Positions 35,130 through 43,700 of a stretch of 64,000 bases of DNA are shown piece by piece. Numbering within the stretch: position 1 is the stretch's first letter; each line of letters begins with the position of its first letter. Source of the stretch: Betaproteobacteria bacterium. Lineage in GTDB: Bacteria; Pseudomonadota; Gammaproteobacteria; Burkholderiales; Casimicrobiaceae. Below the pieces are notes generated by a model. The model searched no databases, was not told where the DNA came from, and saw only the letters and a program-made list of their open reading frames with translations. A program made the position numbers and the translations under genes. Where the stretch lies: assembly GCA_003153475.1 (NCBI GenBank), contig PLYT01000093.1:21808-85807 (forward strand), written 5' to 3'.

Positions 35130-35525
35130 TCACTCGTCGACGATGCGCCGGCGCGCCGTCTTGATCTCGCCGCGACGCACTTTGCTATCGACCCGCCTGC
35201 GCTGCGAGCCCGCGGTCGGCTTGGTGGGCTTGCGTGGCCGCGGCACAGCGGCCGCCCCATCGACCAGCCGCTGCAGGCGCGCCAAAGCGTCGGCGCGGTT
35301 TTGGTCGAGGCTGCGGTAACGCTGGGCCTTGATGATGACGACGCCTTCCGCGGTGATCCGCCGGTCGCCATGCCCAAGCAGGCGAGCCTTGACGGTTTCG
35401 GGCAAGGTCGAAGCCCGCACGTCGAAGCGCAAATGCACGGCATTCGAGACCTTGTTGACGTTCTGTCCGCCGGCACCCTGTGCGCGCACGGCCGTCATTT
35501 CGACTTCGTCGAGCGCGATGCGCAT
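35130..35525 (-). CDS. arfB: alternative ribosome-rescue factor / peptidyl-tRNA hydrolase ArfB
   Basis: A 131-residue release-factor-like protein with the GGQ motif (AQGAGGQNVNKV) that hydrolyses peptidyl-tRNA on stalled ribosomes, followed by LRFDVRAS and a basic C-terminal tail (KPTKPTAGSQRRR through KTARRR) that enters the empty mRNA channel. The length matches E. coli YaeJ. ATG 35525 lies 2 nt after the methyltransferase stop. Confidence 0.95.
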   Translation of the reverse strand: MRIALDEVEMTAVRAQGAGGQNVNKVSNAVHLRFDVRASTLPETVKARLLGHGDRRITAEGVVIIKAQRYRSLDQNRADALARLQRLVDGAAAVPRPRKPTKPTAGSQRRRVDSKVRRGEIKTARRRIVDE

Positions 35526-35527
35526 CG

Positions 35528-36196
35528 TCAGGATGCTCGGGCGACGGTGGCGAGCCAGGGTTGCTGCACGCGCGGCAATCCGGCGGGACGGTAGTAGTGC
35601 TCGATCTCGACGAAGCCGGCGCCGGCAAGGTAGTTGTGCCACGTCTCGTAGCGAAGATAGGCGCCGTAACGCCCGCGGTTCCATCCCTCACTGTCGTCGC
35701 CGTGCGGATTCGAGGTGAACAACACGCCGCGAGGTTTAAGCGTCGCGCGAATCTGCCGAAGCACGCGCGGCAATTCCTGCATCGGCACGTGGAACAGCGC
35801 GGCGTTGGCGAAAACGCCATCGAAACGTCGCGGTGGCAGATTCATGCTCAGAAAGTCCTGTTCCCAGACCTCGCAACCGCTGTATTCGCGCGCCATCGCC
35901 GCGAAGCGGGCCGACCCTTCCAGCCCGACCGGCGCATGTCCGAGCGCGCGCAACGCCTTCAGATCGCGTCCGGGGCCGCAGCCCAGATCGAGGATTGCAA
36001 AAGGAGGCTCGCCTTCGATAGGTTTCAGCAGCGCCGCGATGTTCTGGCTGACGTCGTGATCGCGCGTGCCTTCCCAGAAGCTTTCCGCGCGCTGGTCGTA
36101 ATGCGCAAGCGTGCGCGCCGCGATTGCCGCCAGCTCGTCCGGGACGAGCCTAATCGGCGGCTCAAGGCGCTGACTATCAGTCGGCCGGTCCGACAT
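35528..36196 (-). CDS. class I SAM-dependent methyltransferase
   Basis: A 222-residue methyltransferase: motif I LDLGCGPGRD, motif II region VGLEGSARF, FDGVFANAALFHV (motif IV) and LKPRGVLFTSNPHG. The substrate is unknown; the fold resembles small-molecule (ubiquinone/tellurite-type) methyltransferases. ATG 36196 overlaps the upstream hydrolase by 20 nt, and arfB starts 2 nt downstream, so the three are co-transcribed. Confidence 0.9.
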   Translation of the reverse strand: MSDRPTDSQRLEPPIRLVPDELAAIAARTLAHYDQRAESFWEGTRDHDVSQNIAALLKPIEGEPPFAILDLGCGPGRDLKALRALGHAPVGLEGSARFAAMAREYSGCEVWEQDFLSMNLPPRRFDGVFANAALFHVPMQELPRVLRQIRATLKPRGVLFTSNPHGDDSEGWNRGRYGAYLRYETWHNYLAGAGFVEIEHYYRPAGLPRVQQPWLATVARAS

Positions 36197-37163
36197 ACTG
36201 CGGCTCCGGCTGCGTGAAATAGGCATGCAGGATGTGGTAGGCGATCAGGTAGTTCTTCTGCTGGAAACTCGCATGCGAAATGCCGGCCATGATCGAGAAC
36301 TGCTTGTCGGGATGGGGCAGGCGCTTGAAGAATTCGATCAGATCGTCGAGCGCCGAGATGCCGTCGTATTGTCCGCGCATGATCAGTGTGGGCATCGTCA
36401 GCCGCACCGGGTCGACCAGGGGAAGCTTCGAGCACATGTCGATATAGGTGCCATTGGGCATTGAGTCGTCGAGCGCGAGAATCGCATCGGCGAAGGCATC
36501 GACGACGCGCCTGTCGGCCGTGTCGGGATGATCGCGTTCGAAAATCGAATGGACGAATGCACGATCGATCGGACGGCGCCGGGCGGCGAGGAATTCGGGC
36601 AGCTTCTTGCGGCGCTGCTCGAGCGTCGGCGCGCCGGCACCGGTCCAGACGAAGGCATCGAGCGCCAGCCGCCGGACGCGTTCCGGGTGACGCTGCGCGA
36701 ACAATGCCGCCCGCAGCGCCCCCGACGAAATGCCGTAGATCATCGACCGGCGAACGTCGCGCGTGCGCAGAATATAGTCGGTTGCCGCGGTCAAGTCGTC
36801 GGCGCCGTTGGCGATGTCGGCATGGGTGTCGCGCCACTTGTCCGAGCGTCCATAGCCTTCCATGTCGACGCACCAGCAGACGAATCCCCGCCGCGCGAAC
36901 CAATCCATGACCGACGAGTCGGGGCGGCCGGGAACGGTCAGGTCGAACGTCGGTTGCGATGCCATCGACGAGCCGTGGACGAACAGCAGCAGTGGCTTGC
37001 CCTCATGCGAGCCGACAAATTTTTCCCAGAGAAACAGGCGGACTTGCCCCTTGTGCGTCCAGTGCTCGCTGCCTTCGACGCGTTCGTCACCGGTTGGCTC
37101 CGTGGCGTCGCGGCGGCCCACTTCCGGGCCGGCCCCGGCGGTTGCGGTGGTTGGCCTAGTCAA
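36177..37163 (-). CDS. alpha/beta hydrolase
   Basis: A 328-residue hydrolase: HGSSMASQPTFD oxyanion loop, WCVDMEGYGRS, nucleophile Ser in YGISSGALRA, acid Asp in RGQYDGISALDD and His in AGISHASF. The start is a TTG at 37163 with GGAG upstream, overlapping the Bug receptor gene by 8 nt; translational coupling is likely. The N-terminal 35 residues are polar and probably flexible. Its substrate may be related to the ligand of the Bug receptor, but this is inference from the operon. Confidence 0.85.
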   Translation of the reverse strand: MTRPTTATAGAGPEVGRRDATEPTGDERVEGSEHWTHKGQVRLFLWEKFVGSHEGKPLLLFVHGSSMASQPTFDLTVPGRPDSSVMDWFARRGFVCWCVDMEGYGRSDKWRDTHADIANGADDLTAATDYILRTRDVRRSMIYGISSGALRAALFAQRHPERVRRLALDAFVWTGAGAPTLEQRRKKLPEFLAARRRPIDRAFVHSIFERDHPDTADRRVVDAFADAILALDDSMPNGTYIDMCSKLPLVDPVRLTMPTLIMRGQYDGISALDDLIEFFKRLPHPDKQFSIMAGISHASFQQKNYLIAYHILHAYFTQPEPQYVGPAD

Positions 37164-38142
37164 TTTTCGCTCCGGTCTCGCGGATGATCCTTGCCCACTG
37201 GTCTTTTTCAGCCCGGAAGAACGCGCCGAACTCGGCGGGCGTCGAGCCCACGGGTTCGATGCTGGCCTGTGCCATATAGCGTTTGACTTCGTCCTCGGCT
37301 AGGACCTGCAAGACGGCATGGTAGAGCTTGTCGACGACGCCGACCGGCGTGTTCTTCGGCGCAAAGAGGCTCATCCATACGTAAGCCGCATACCCCGGGA
37401 CGCCCGCTTCGGCCACCGTCGGCACGTCGGGCAATTGCGGCGCGCGCCGGGTCCCGGTGACGGCAAGCGCGCGGAGCTTGCCGGCGTTGATGTGGCTGAG
37501 CATGCCGGCCATGCCCGGAATCGACAGCGAAACCTGGCCGCCGAGGAGGTCGCTGGTTGCCTGTCCGCTGCCGCGATATGGAACGTGATTGAGCTTCATG
37601 CCGGTCATCGAGCAAAGCAGCGCGGCGAACAGGTGCTGCCCGCTGCCGTTGCCGGATGAGGCGTAATCGATCTGGCCGGGACGCGCCTTGGCGTAGGCGA
37701 TGAACTCCTGCAAGGTTTTCACCGGCAGCGCAGGATTGACGACGACGACGCCCGGTTCGCGCCCGATCAGCGAGACCGGCGCGAAATCGTCGACCGGATC
37801 GAACCCAAGGTGCGGATACAAGGTCGCGCTGATCGCATTGGTCTGCGAGGCGAGCAGCAAGGTGTAGCCATCGGGCGCAGCCTTGGCGACCGACTCGCTG
37901 CCGATCGTCGCGCCCGCACCGGGCTTGTTCTCGACGAAGACCGGTTGCCCGAGGCGCTTCGACAGCTCTTGCGCGATCAGCCGCATCGGGCCATCGACTG
38001 CCCCTCCTGGCGAGAACGGCACGATGACGCGCACCGGCCGGGTAGGGTAGTCCTGCGCCTGCACGCGACCTGTGCTCAGGACCCCTATCGCCAGCACTAG
38101 GGCGGCGGCGAGCCCGGCGTGCGCGTGCGATGGCGGGAGCAT
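37156..38142 (-). CDS. Bug family (TctC-type) periplasmic solute receptor
   Basis: A 328-residue receptor with signal peptide ending VQAQ (about 30), then YPTRPVRVIVPFSPGG, ENKPGAGATIGSE, PDGYTLLLAS, LNHVPYRGSGQA and the terminal WARIIRETGAKID, all Bug hallmarks. Bug proteins bind carboxylates such as amino acids or aromatic acids; most are orphans without TctA/B nearby, as here. Their large expansion is characteristic of Burkholderiales. It heads a four-gene minus-strand run. Confidence 0.95.
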   Translation of the reverse strand: MLPPSHAHAGLAAALVLAIGVLSTGRVQAQDYPTRPVRVIVPFSPGGAVDGPMRLIAQELSKRLGQPVFVENKPGAGATIGSESVAKAAPDGYTLLLASQTNAISATLYPHLGFDPVDDFAPVSLIGREPGVVVVNPALPVKTLQEFIAYAKARPGQIDYASSGNGSGQHLFAALLCSMTGMKLNHVPYRGSGQATSDLLGGQVSLSIPGMAGMLSHINAGKLRALAVTGTRRAPQLPDVPTVAEAGVPGYAAYVWMSLFAPKNTPVGVVDKLYHAVLQVLAEDEVKRYMAQASIEPVGSTPAEFGAFFRAEKDQWARIIRETGAKID

Positions 38143-38349
38143 GGGCGTTCTTTCGGGCGCGGCCGATGGCTATTGTCCGGTCGCAGATGGACGCCGACTC
38201 AGCTGCCGCAGTACCGCGATTTTTCCAGTTATCGGCGAGCAGAGCTAGTGTCGCCGCCGCACGCGGCGAGCTGCCCCGGAGCGATGCCGGCGCGAAACGC
38301 CCGCTGCCGGCACGCGGACGCGGGCCAGCGCGTTGCCTCTCGGGCCCTA

Positions 38350-39759
38350 TCAGTCTCGCGTGCCGCTGCGAAGCCCCGACGTCGACCTTGGTGCGTGGGT
38401 GCGGGTCGATGTTCCGTTGCGCGCGCCATGCCGCGGCGGCGAGGCTGCGGGGGCGTGTCTGCTCTTGTTTCCTACATGCAAACCATGCGCGGCAGGCGTG
38501 CCGCGGGCCTGACCCATGCCGCGATGTCCTGCCGACGGCGAGCGGCGCTGTTGCCCCTGCGGTTGGCCGCGGCCTTGTCGTTGGAGGATCGGCTGCGGCC
38601 GCGCGCGAGGATCCGGTTCGAAGCCGGCGATGACTTCCTGCGGAATCTGGCGCTTGAGCAGCCGCTCGATGTCGCGCAGGAACTCGTGCTCGTCGACGCA
38701 AACCAGCGAAATCGCCTCGCCCGTGGCTCCGGCGCGTCCCGTCCGCCCAATGCGGTGAACGTAATCCTCAGGCACATTCGGCAAGTCGTAGTTGATGACA
38801 TGCGGCAACTGATCGATGTCGATGCCGCGTGCGGCGATGTCGGTGGCCACGAGCACCGGCAGGCCGCCCTCTTTGAATTCGGCCAGCGCGCGCGTGCGCG
38901 CACCCTGGCTCTTGTTGCCGTGGATCGCCAGCGCCCGAATCCCATCGTGGCCCAGTTGCTCGGCGAGCTTGTTGGCGCCGTGCTTGGTACGCGTGAAAAC
39001 GAGCACCTGACGCCAATCGTTGCCGCCGATCAGTTTGGCGAGAAGCTCGCGCTTGCGATCGCGATCGACCGGATGGATCTTCTGCTGAATGATGTCGACC
39101 GTGGCATTGCGCGGCGCGACCTCGATCATCGCCGGGCGGTCGAGCAGCGAGTCAGCCAGGGTCTTGATCTCGTCGGAGAAGGTCGCGGAAAACAGCAGGT
39201 TCTGGCGTTTGCGAGGAAGCAACGCCAGCACTCGCTTGATGTCGCGAATGAAGCCCATATCGAGCATTCGGTCGGCTTCGTCGAGGACGAAGATCTCGAT
39301 CCGCGACAAGTCGAGGTTGCCCTGGCCGTGGTGATCGAGCAGGCGCCCCGGGGTGGCGACGAGGATGTCGACGCCACGCTTGAGTTGCGCGGTTTGCGGG
39401 TTGATGCCGACGCCGCCGAAGACGACCATCGACGTGAGCTTCAGGAATTTGCCGTAGACGCGCACCGACTCCTCGACCTGCGCCGCGAGCTCGCGCGTCG
39501 GGGTCAGGATAAGCGCGCGCAAGGGCCGATGCGATCCGCGCCCTCCGATGGCCAGCGCGTCGTTGGTCGATAGCCGTTGCAGCATCGGGAGCACGAAACC
39601 GGCCGTCTTGCCGGTGCCGGTCTGCGCGCCGGCCAGCAAATCGCCGCCGGCAAGCACTGCGGGAATGGCCTTGGCCTGAATCGGCGTGGGTGTGGTGTAA
39701 CCGTGCGCGTTTACCGCGCGCACGAGGGCATCGGATAGTCCGAGCGAAGCAAATGACAT
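38350..39759 (-). CDS. rhlE: DEAD-box RNA helicase RhlE
   Basis: A 469-residue RNA helicase with every canonical motif: Q-motif [31 protein letters not shown] in [16 protein letters not shown], and [10 protein letters not shown]. RhlE-type features include the [16 protein letters not shown] start and a basic, Gln/Gly-rich disordered C-terminus after about residue 380. It remodels RNA in ribosome assembly or decay. The 207 nt between its stop and the Bug receptor start show nothing specific. Confidence 0.95.
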   Translation of the reverse strand: MSFASLGLSDALVRAVNAHGYTTPTPIQAKAIPAVLAGGDLLAGAQTGTGKTAGFVLPMLQRLSTNDALAIGGRGSHRPLRALILTPTRELAAQVEESVRVYGKFLKLTSMVVFGGVGINPQTAQLKRGVDILVATPGRLLDHHGQGNLDLSRIEIFVLDEADRMLDMGFIRDIKRVLALLPRKRQNLLFSATFSDEIKTLADSLLDRPAMIEVAPRNATVDIIQQKIHPVDRDRKRELLAKLIGGNDWRQVLVFTRTKHGANKLAEQLGHDGIRALAIHGNKSQGARTRALAEFKEGGLPVLVATDIAARGIDIDQLPHVINYDLPNVPEDYVHRIGRTGRAGATGEAISLVCVDEHEFLRDIERLLKRQIPQEVIAGFEPDPRARPQPILQRQGRGQPQGQQRRSPSAGHRGMGQARGTPAAHGLHVGNKSRHAPAASPPRHGARNGTSTRTHAPRSTSGLRSGTRD

Positions 39760-39974
39760 GAGAGCCTTGGAAAAACGCTCGGCATGTCGTCAACTTTGCT
39801 GACGTCCAGTCACAGCCAAACGGCGTGTACGGCGGAAAGGTCGGATTCGACTGCGGCAGGGGACTGGAGCAAATGCCGCGGGCGAATCATAGCAGAGCGC
39901 GCCCGCGGCCGCTTGTTTTTTTGCGGGCCCCGCCTCGAGACGGCGGGGCCACGGTCGTCGATAGACGTTGCCCG

Positions 39975-40322
39975 CTAGAAAAGCATGCGGTCGGCGACAA
40001 GCAAGAGCAGGCCAAACGCAATCACGACGCCGGCGACGCCGAATCGTCCGGGCGCCGCGACCGCCGGCGTCGGCTGCGCCATTTCTTTGCGCGCAGGCCG
40101 CGCCCGCTCGATCGAGCCCTCGCCGACATACATCGCGCGGACGGCGTCCACGTTGCGGCGCGAGAGGGCCGCTTTGGACTCGGCGCGATTGGCCAATGCA
40201 CGCTGGGCGGACACAAGAGTGAGAGCCCTGACGAGCGCTTTCGCTGTCATGGCGATTCCGCTGCCGGAAAGCGAAGAAAGATCGGGCGAAGACGGGTACG
40301 GCGATTCGGTGGCTTGCGACAT
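39975..40322 (-). CDS. small protein with a single C-terminal TM helix, unknown
   Basis: A 115-residue protein starting at ATG 40322 behind GAGGAG. Residues 1-30 are Ser/Pro-rich; 31-80 form a basic helical part (AKALVRALTLVSAQRAL); the C-terminus (about 93-112) is one TM helix ending DRMLF. It looks like a tail-anchored inner membrane protein. No family is recognised. An upstream extension to 40442 is open but lacks a ribosome site. Confidence 0.68.
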   Translation of the reverse strand: MSQATESPYPSSPDLSSLSGSGIAMTAKALVRALTLVSAQRALANRAESKAALSRRNVDAVRAMYVGEGSIERARPARKEMAQPTPAVAAPGRFGVAGVVIAFGLLLLVADRMLF

Positions 40323-40598
40323 GGTGAGCTCCTCGACTGCGGGATGCTTGCGTCCGTGAACCAGACAGATGTCATGTATCCCGATGCCACGACAATAGCT
40401 AACCGAGGCGTTGCGCCGAAACGGATCAATCGGCGGCAGCAATCGGGAAAATTCACGAATTTCCTGGCGGCGGCGCGCCGGCGGCGGTTCATGCGCATTG
40501 AACCAGAGCGTTATAAGTTACTGTATTGATGGAGCAATAAATGGTCGGCGTCTTCCCACGGCGGGGCCGCCGGTGCGAATTCCGTCCGCCGCGTCGCG
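40323..40598. other. intergenic region between the tail-anchored protein gene and the prfC promoter
   Basis: The whole gap to prfC is 347 nt. This part holds no open frame with a ribosome site. Around 40510-40540 there is an AT-rich patch, unusual for this window, that may contain promoter elements of the divergent genes, but I cannot assign boxes with confidence. Confidence 0.5.
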
Positions 40599-40604
40599 TA
40601 TAAT
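40599..40604 (+). promoter_or_regulatory. -10 box of the prfC promoter
   Basis: TATAAT, a perfect -10 box, 66 nt upstream of the prfC ATG. The expected transcription start is near 40611, just before a terminator-shaped hairpin. No good -35 box lies 17 bp upstream. Confidence 0.6.
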
Positions 40605-40616
40605 GCGTTCTCCGTG

Positions 40617-40655
40617 CGCCGCCCGCCGTTTCAGGCCGGCGGCGTTTTTATTTTT
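40617..40655 (+). terminator. terminator-like hairpin in the prfC leader
   Basis: CGCCGCC pairs with GGCGGCG, and after one C-C mismatch three more pairs continue the stem; the loop is GTTTCA. The stem (40617-40644) is followed at once by TTTTTATTTTT (40645-40655). It lies between the -10 box and the prfC start, so it is either the terminator of a very short transcript or an attenuator of prfC. Confidence 0.7.
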
Positions 40656-40669
40656 AGCGGCGAATCATC

Positions 40670-42295
40670 ATGAATCAAGCCAGGTACTCGCTCGAACTCG
40701 TGCGCGACGTCGCGCGCCGGCGGACGTTCGCCATCATTTCGCACCCGGATGCGGGCAAGACGACGCTGACCGAGAAGCTGCTGCTCTACGGCGGCGCGAT
40801 CCAGATGGCCGGCACCGTCAAGGCGCGCAAGAGCTCCCGGCACGCGACGTCCGACTGGATGGAAGTCGAAAAGCAGCGCGGCATTTCGGTCACGAGCTCG
40901 GTCATGCAGTTCGACTATGCGGACCACACGATCAACCTGCTCGACACGCCCGGGCACCAGGATTTCTCCGAGGACACCTACCGGGTGCTGACCGCGGTCG
41001 ATGCCGCGGTGATGGTCATCGACGCAGCCAAGGGCGTCGAGGAACAGACGATCAAGCTGCTCGACGTCTGCCGCTTGCGCGCCACACCGATCATCACTTT
41101 CGTCAACAAGATGGATCGCGAAGTGCGCGAGCCGCTGGCGCTGCTCGAGGAGATCGAGTCGGTGCTGCGCATCGACTGCGCGCCGATCAGCTGGCCGATC
41201 GGCATGGGCAAGCGCTTTCGCGGCGTGTTCGACCTGCGGCACGATCGCCTGCTGCGCTTCACCGCCGGCGAAGAGCGCATCGGCGATCCCGAGGACAGCG
41301 AGCTGATCGAAGGGCTTTCCAATCCGCGACTCGACCTGCTCTTTCCGGACGAAGTCGCGGCCTTGCGCCATGACGTCGATCTGATCCGGCATGCCAGCAC
41401 GCCGTTCGACTTGCGCGAATTCCTGGCGGGGCGGCAGTCACCGGTGTTCTTCGGCTCGGGCATCAATAATTTCGGCGTGCAGGAGATCCTGCAGGCGCTG
41501 ATCGAATGGGCGCCGCCCCCGCTGCCGCGCGATGCCGGCACCCGTATCGTGCAGCCGGCCGAAGCGCAATTTACCGGGTTCGTCTTCAAGATCCAGGCCA
41601 ATATGGACCCGAAGCATCGCGATCGCATCGCCTTTTTTCGTGTCTGCTCCGGGCGCTATCGGCCGGCGATGAAAGTGGAGCATCAACGCATCGGCCGCGA
41701 GATGAAGCTCGGCAACGTGATGACCTTCATGGCCAACGAGCGCGTGGCAAGCCAGGATGCGGTCGCCGGGGACATCATCGGCATTCACAATCACGGACTG
41801 CTGCAGATCGGCGACACCTTGAGCGAGGGCGAGGCGCTTAGCTTCAAGGGCATTCCCTATTTCGCGCCGGAGCTATTCCGTATCGCTCGGCCGCGCGATC
41901 CGTTCAAGGCCAAGCAGCTGCAAAAGGGCCTGCAGGAGCTCGGTGAGGAAGGGGCGATCCAGGTATTCGAGCGCGTGCACGGCAACACCTTGCTGCTGGG
42001 TGCGGTCGGCCAATTGCAGTTCGAGGTCGTCGCCGATCGCCTGGCGCGCGAGTACAAGGTCGACGCGATTTATGACACGGCCGCCATCTCGACGGCCCGC
42101 TGGCTCACGTATCCCGACGAAGCGACGCGCCGGAATTTCGAAAAGGAGCACACGGCGTCGCTGGCCACCGACGTCGACGGCAATCCGGTCTACCTCGCCA
42201 CCAACAAGTACAACCTGCAGGTGACGATGGAGCGCTGGACCAAGGTCGGGTTCCATACGACCCGCGAGCATGGGCAAAGACTCGAGCACGCCTAG
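40670..42295 (+). CDS. prfC: peptide chain release factor 3
   Basis: A 541-residue translational GTPase that removes RF1/RF2 from the ribosome after termination. G1 HPDAGKT (25-31), the RGISVTSSVMQF switch I, DTPGHQDF G3 and NKMD G4 are present, followed by the domain II/III signatures TGFVFKIQANMDPKHRDR and LLLGAVGQLQFEV. The length fits E. coli RF3 (529). The leader carries a terminator-like hairpin and there is no strong ribosome site before ATG 40670. Confidence 0.97.
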   Translation: MNQARYSLELVRDVARRRTFAIISHPDAGKTTLTEKLLLYGGAIQMAGTVKARKSSRHATSDWMEVEKQRGISVTSSVMQFDYADHTINLLDTPGHQDFSEDTYRVLTAVDAAVMVIDAAKGVEEQTIKLLDVCRLRATPIITFVNKMDREVREPLALLEEIESVLRIDCAPISWPIGMGKRFRGVFDLRHDRLLRFTAGEERIGDPEDSELIEGLSNPRLDLLFPDEVAALRHDVDLIRHASTPFDLREFLAGRQSPVFFGSGINNFGVQEILQALIEWAPPPLPRDAGTRIVQPAEAQFTGFVFKIQANMDPKHRDRIAFFRVCSGRYRPAMKVEHQRIGREMKLGNVMTFMANERVASQDAVAGDIIGIHNHGLLQIGDTLSEGEALSFKGIPYFAPELFRIARPRDPFKAKQLQKGLQELGEEGAIQVFERVHGNTLLLGAVGQLQFEVVADRLAREYKVDAIYDTAAISTARWLTYPDEATRRNFEKEHTASLATDVDGNPVYLATNKYNLQVTMERWTKVGFHTTREHGQRLEHA

Positions 42296-42471
42296 CGCGG
42301 CGCCGGTGCTGGCGTGGAACCCAGGGCCCTGCTTGCGCGTCGTGGTGGGGAATGGGTTGGGCGGGCCAAGACGTCAGCGGAACAGGTGCGTGCCGGTCAT
42401 GTCTGATGGCCGGAGCCGATCGATGGCACCGCGTCGCGAAAGGCGCGATTTGGGCCATGGGGAGGAGGATC

Positions 42472-42948
42472 GTGCGTCGTCGACTTGAAATCATTGTTGC
42501 CGTCGGATGTCTCGCCCTCGCTCAGCAGGCCGGCGCCTTTACGTTCTCCGACGGCACGAGTGTCAGCTGTGTGGCGCGCGGCGAGCCCGTCCCGGAGTAC
42601 GCCCCGCCGCCGGGCAGCGAAACGATGACTTTCACCGGCAGAACCGTCAGGGTCGGCTCGGGCTACCAGATCGTCTGGAATGCCCCAAAGCTCGCGGCGT
42701 TGCCGCCGGTGGTGCACGACTACCTGTTCTTTCACGAGTGTGCACATGCGAAGGTTCCGACGACCGACGAGGTGCAGGCGAACTGCGTTGGCCTCAAGGA
42801 CATGCGCGCGGCGGGGAGGGCAGGCCTCGCCGTCGAAGCCAGGCTCGCGACTTTTTACGGCGCCACCAACGACTACTGGCTCAATACGCTGCGCTGTGCC
42901 AACGCAGAGGCGACGCCTGCAGGTGCCGCACGCCCTCCGGCACGGTAG
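42472..42948 (+). CDS. small exported protein with HExxH motif (putative metallopeptidase)
   Basis: A 158-residue protein: signal peptide to about 22 (QQAGA), then a compact domain with HECAH (88-92) inside DYLFFHECAHAKV, followed by TTDEVQANCVGL, where E100 could be the third zinc ligand. Other Cys at 33, 90, 105 and 142. The H-E-C-A-H motif with downstream D-E-V-x-A-N-C occurs in other small uncharacterised proteobacterial proteins. GTG 42472 is preferred (GGAGGAGG upstream) over ATG 42457. Proteolytic activity is inference from the motif. Confidence 0.72.
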   Translation: MRRRLEIIVAVGCLALAQQAGAFTFSDGTSVSCVARGEPVPEYAPPPGSETMTFTGRTVRVGSGYQIVWNAPKLAALPPVVHDYLFFHECAHAKVPTTDEVQANCVGLKDMRAAGRAGLAVEARLATFYGATNDYWLNTLRCANAEATPAGAARPPAR

Positions 42949-42981
42949 GGCCCTGGACAGCGGCCTGGCGGCGAAGCGGCT

Positions 42982-43599
42982 TCAGCCGCGATGGATCCAG
43001 CCATTGACGGTAAAGCGGGCGTCGCGAAACTGTTTGGACGGAACCTCGACCTTCGTCACCTCGTGCATCACCGCCGCCTGAAAGAACACGATGCTGTTAT
43101 GCCGCGGCTCGATGCGCTGATAGGTGTCGGTGCGCGCCAGCTTGCCGTTGCGGATCACGTCGTCGTAGATCAGCAGCTCGCCGCCGCTGAACGCCTTTGG
43201 CTGGCGATTGAAATAATAGACATAGGTGAACTGCCGCCGCACGGTTTCGTTGACGCCCGAGTCGGTATGTACGCGAAAGAAGCTGCCGTCGGTGTTCGCG
43301 GTGATCTGGCACTCGATCTGCGTCACCGGAAATGGCTTCATTTTCAGCCGCGGTATGACGTCGGGCATGACGGCGCGGATCCGGACGACCATATTTCGTG
43401 ACAGATCATCCGGTGGATTGAGCACGAACGAGTGCCGGTAGTCCTCCTTGCTGTCGCTCACGCCCGAAGGCACGAAGAGGCTTTCCGCGGCGAATACCCG
43501 GGCGCTGAGCGTCTCAAGCTCGTCGGCCGGAAGGAAGTCGTCCAGTTGCACCAGCGCATGCCGGATCACGGTGCCGGGCGCCAGCGTCGGTAGGCTCAT
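42982..43599 (-). CDS. 2-oxoglutarate/Fe(II) oxygenase (prolyl-4-hydroxylase-like)
   Basis: A 205-residue dioxygenase: iron ligands H111 and D113 (FRVHTDSG) and H179 (AVMHEVTKV), with R195 (DARFTVNGW) for 2-oxoglutarate. FTYVYYFNRQPKAFSGGELLIYDD is the family core strand pair. It resembles PKHD/P4H-type protein or small-molecule hydroxylases; the substrate is unknown. ATG 43599 is chosen over a longer start at 43635. Confidence 0.88.
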   Translation of the reverse strand: MSLPTLAPGTVIRHALVQLDDFLPADELETLSARVFAAESLFVPSGVSDSKEDYRHSFVLNPPDDLSRNMVVRIRAVMPDVIPRLKMKPFPVTQIECQITANTDGSFFRVHTDSGVNETVRRQFTYVYYFNRQPKAFSGGELLIYDDVIRNGKLARTDTYQRIEPRHNSIVFFQAAVMHEVTKVEVPSKQFRDARFTVNGWIHRG

Positions 43600-43700
43600 C
43601 GCTTTAGAATCGTGCGGAGTCGAAAGAAAATGCAAACCTGCGAGCCATTATTGACCGCGGCCGATGCCGAAGGCAACGCAAGCGCCTTAGCGCCAGCAGC

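Noticed and set aside
39914..39950. Strong hairpin (9-bp stem GGCCCCGCC/GGCGGGGCC) beside a run of seven T, downstream of the tail-anchored protein gene
   Set aside because: On the minus strand, where the gene ends, the hairpin is followed by A, not T; on the plus strand the T-run precedes the hairpin. It is not an intrinsic terminator in either direction.
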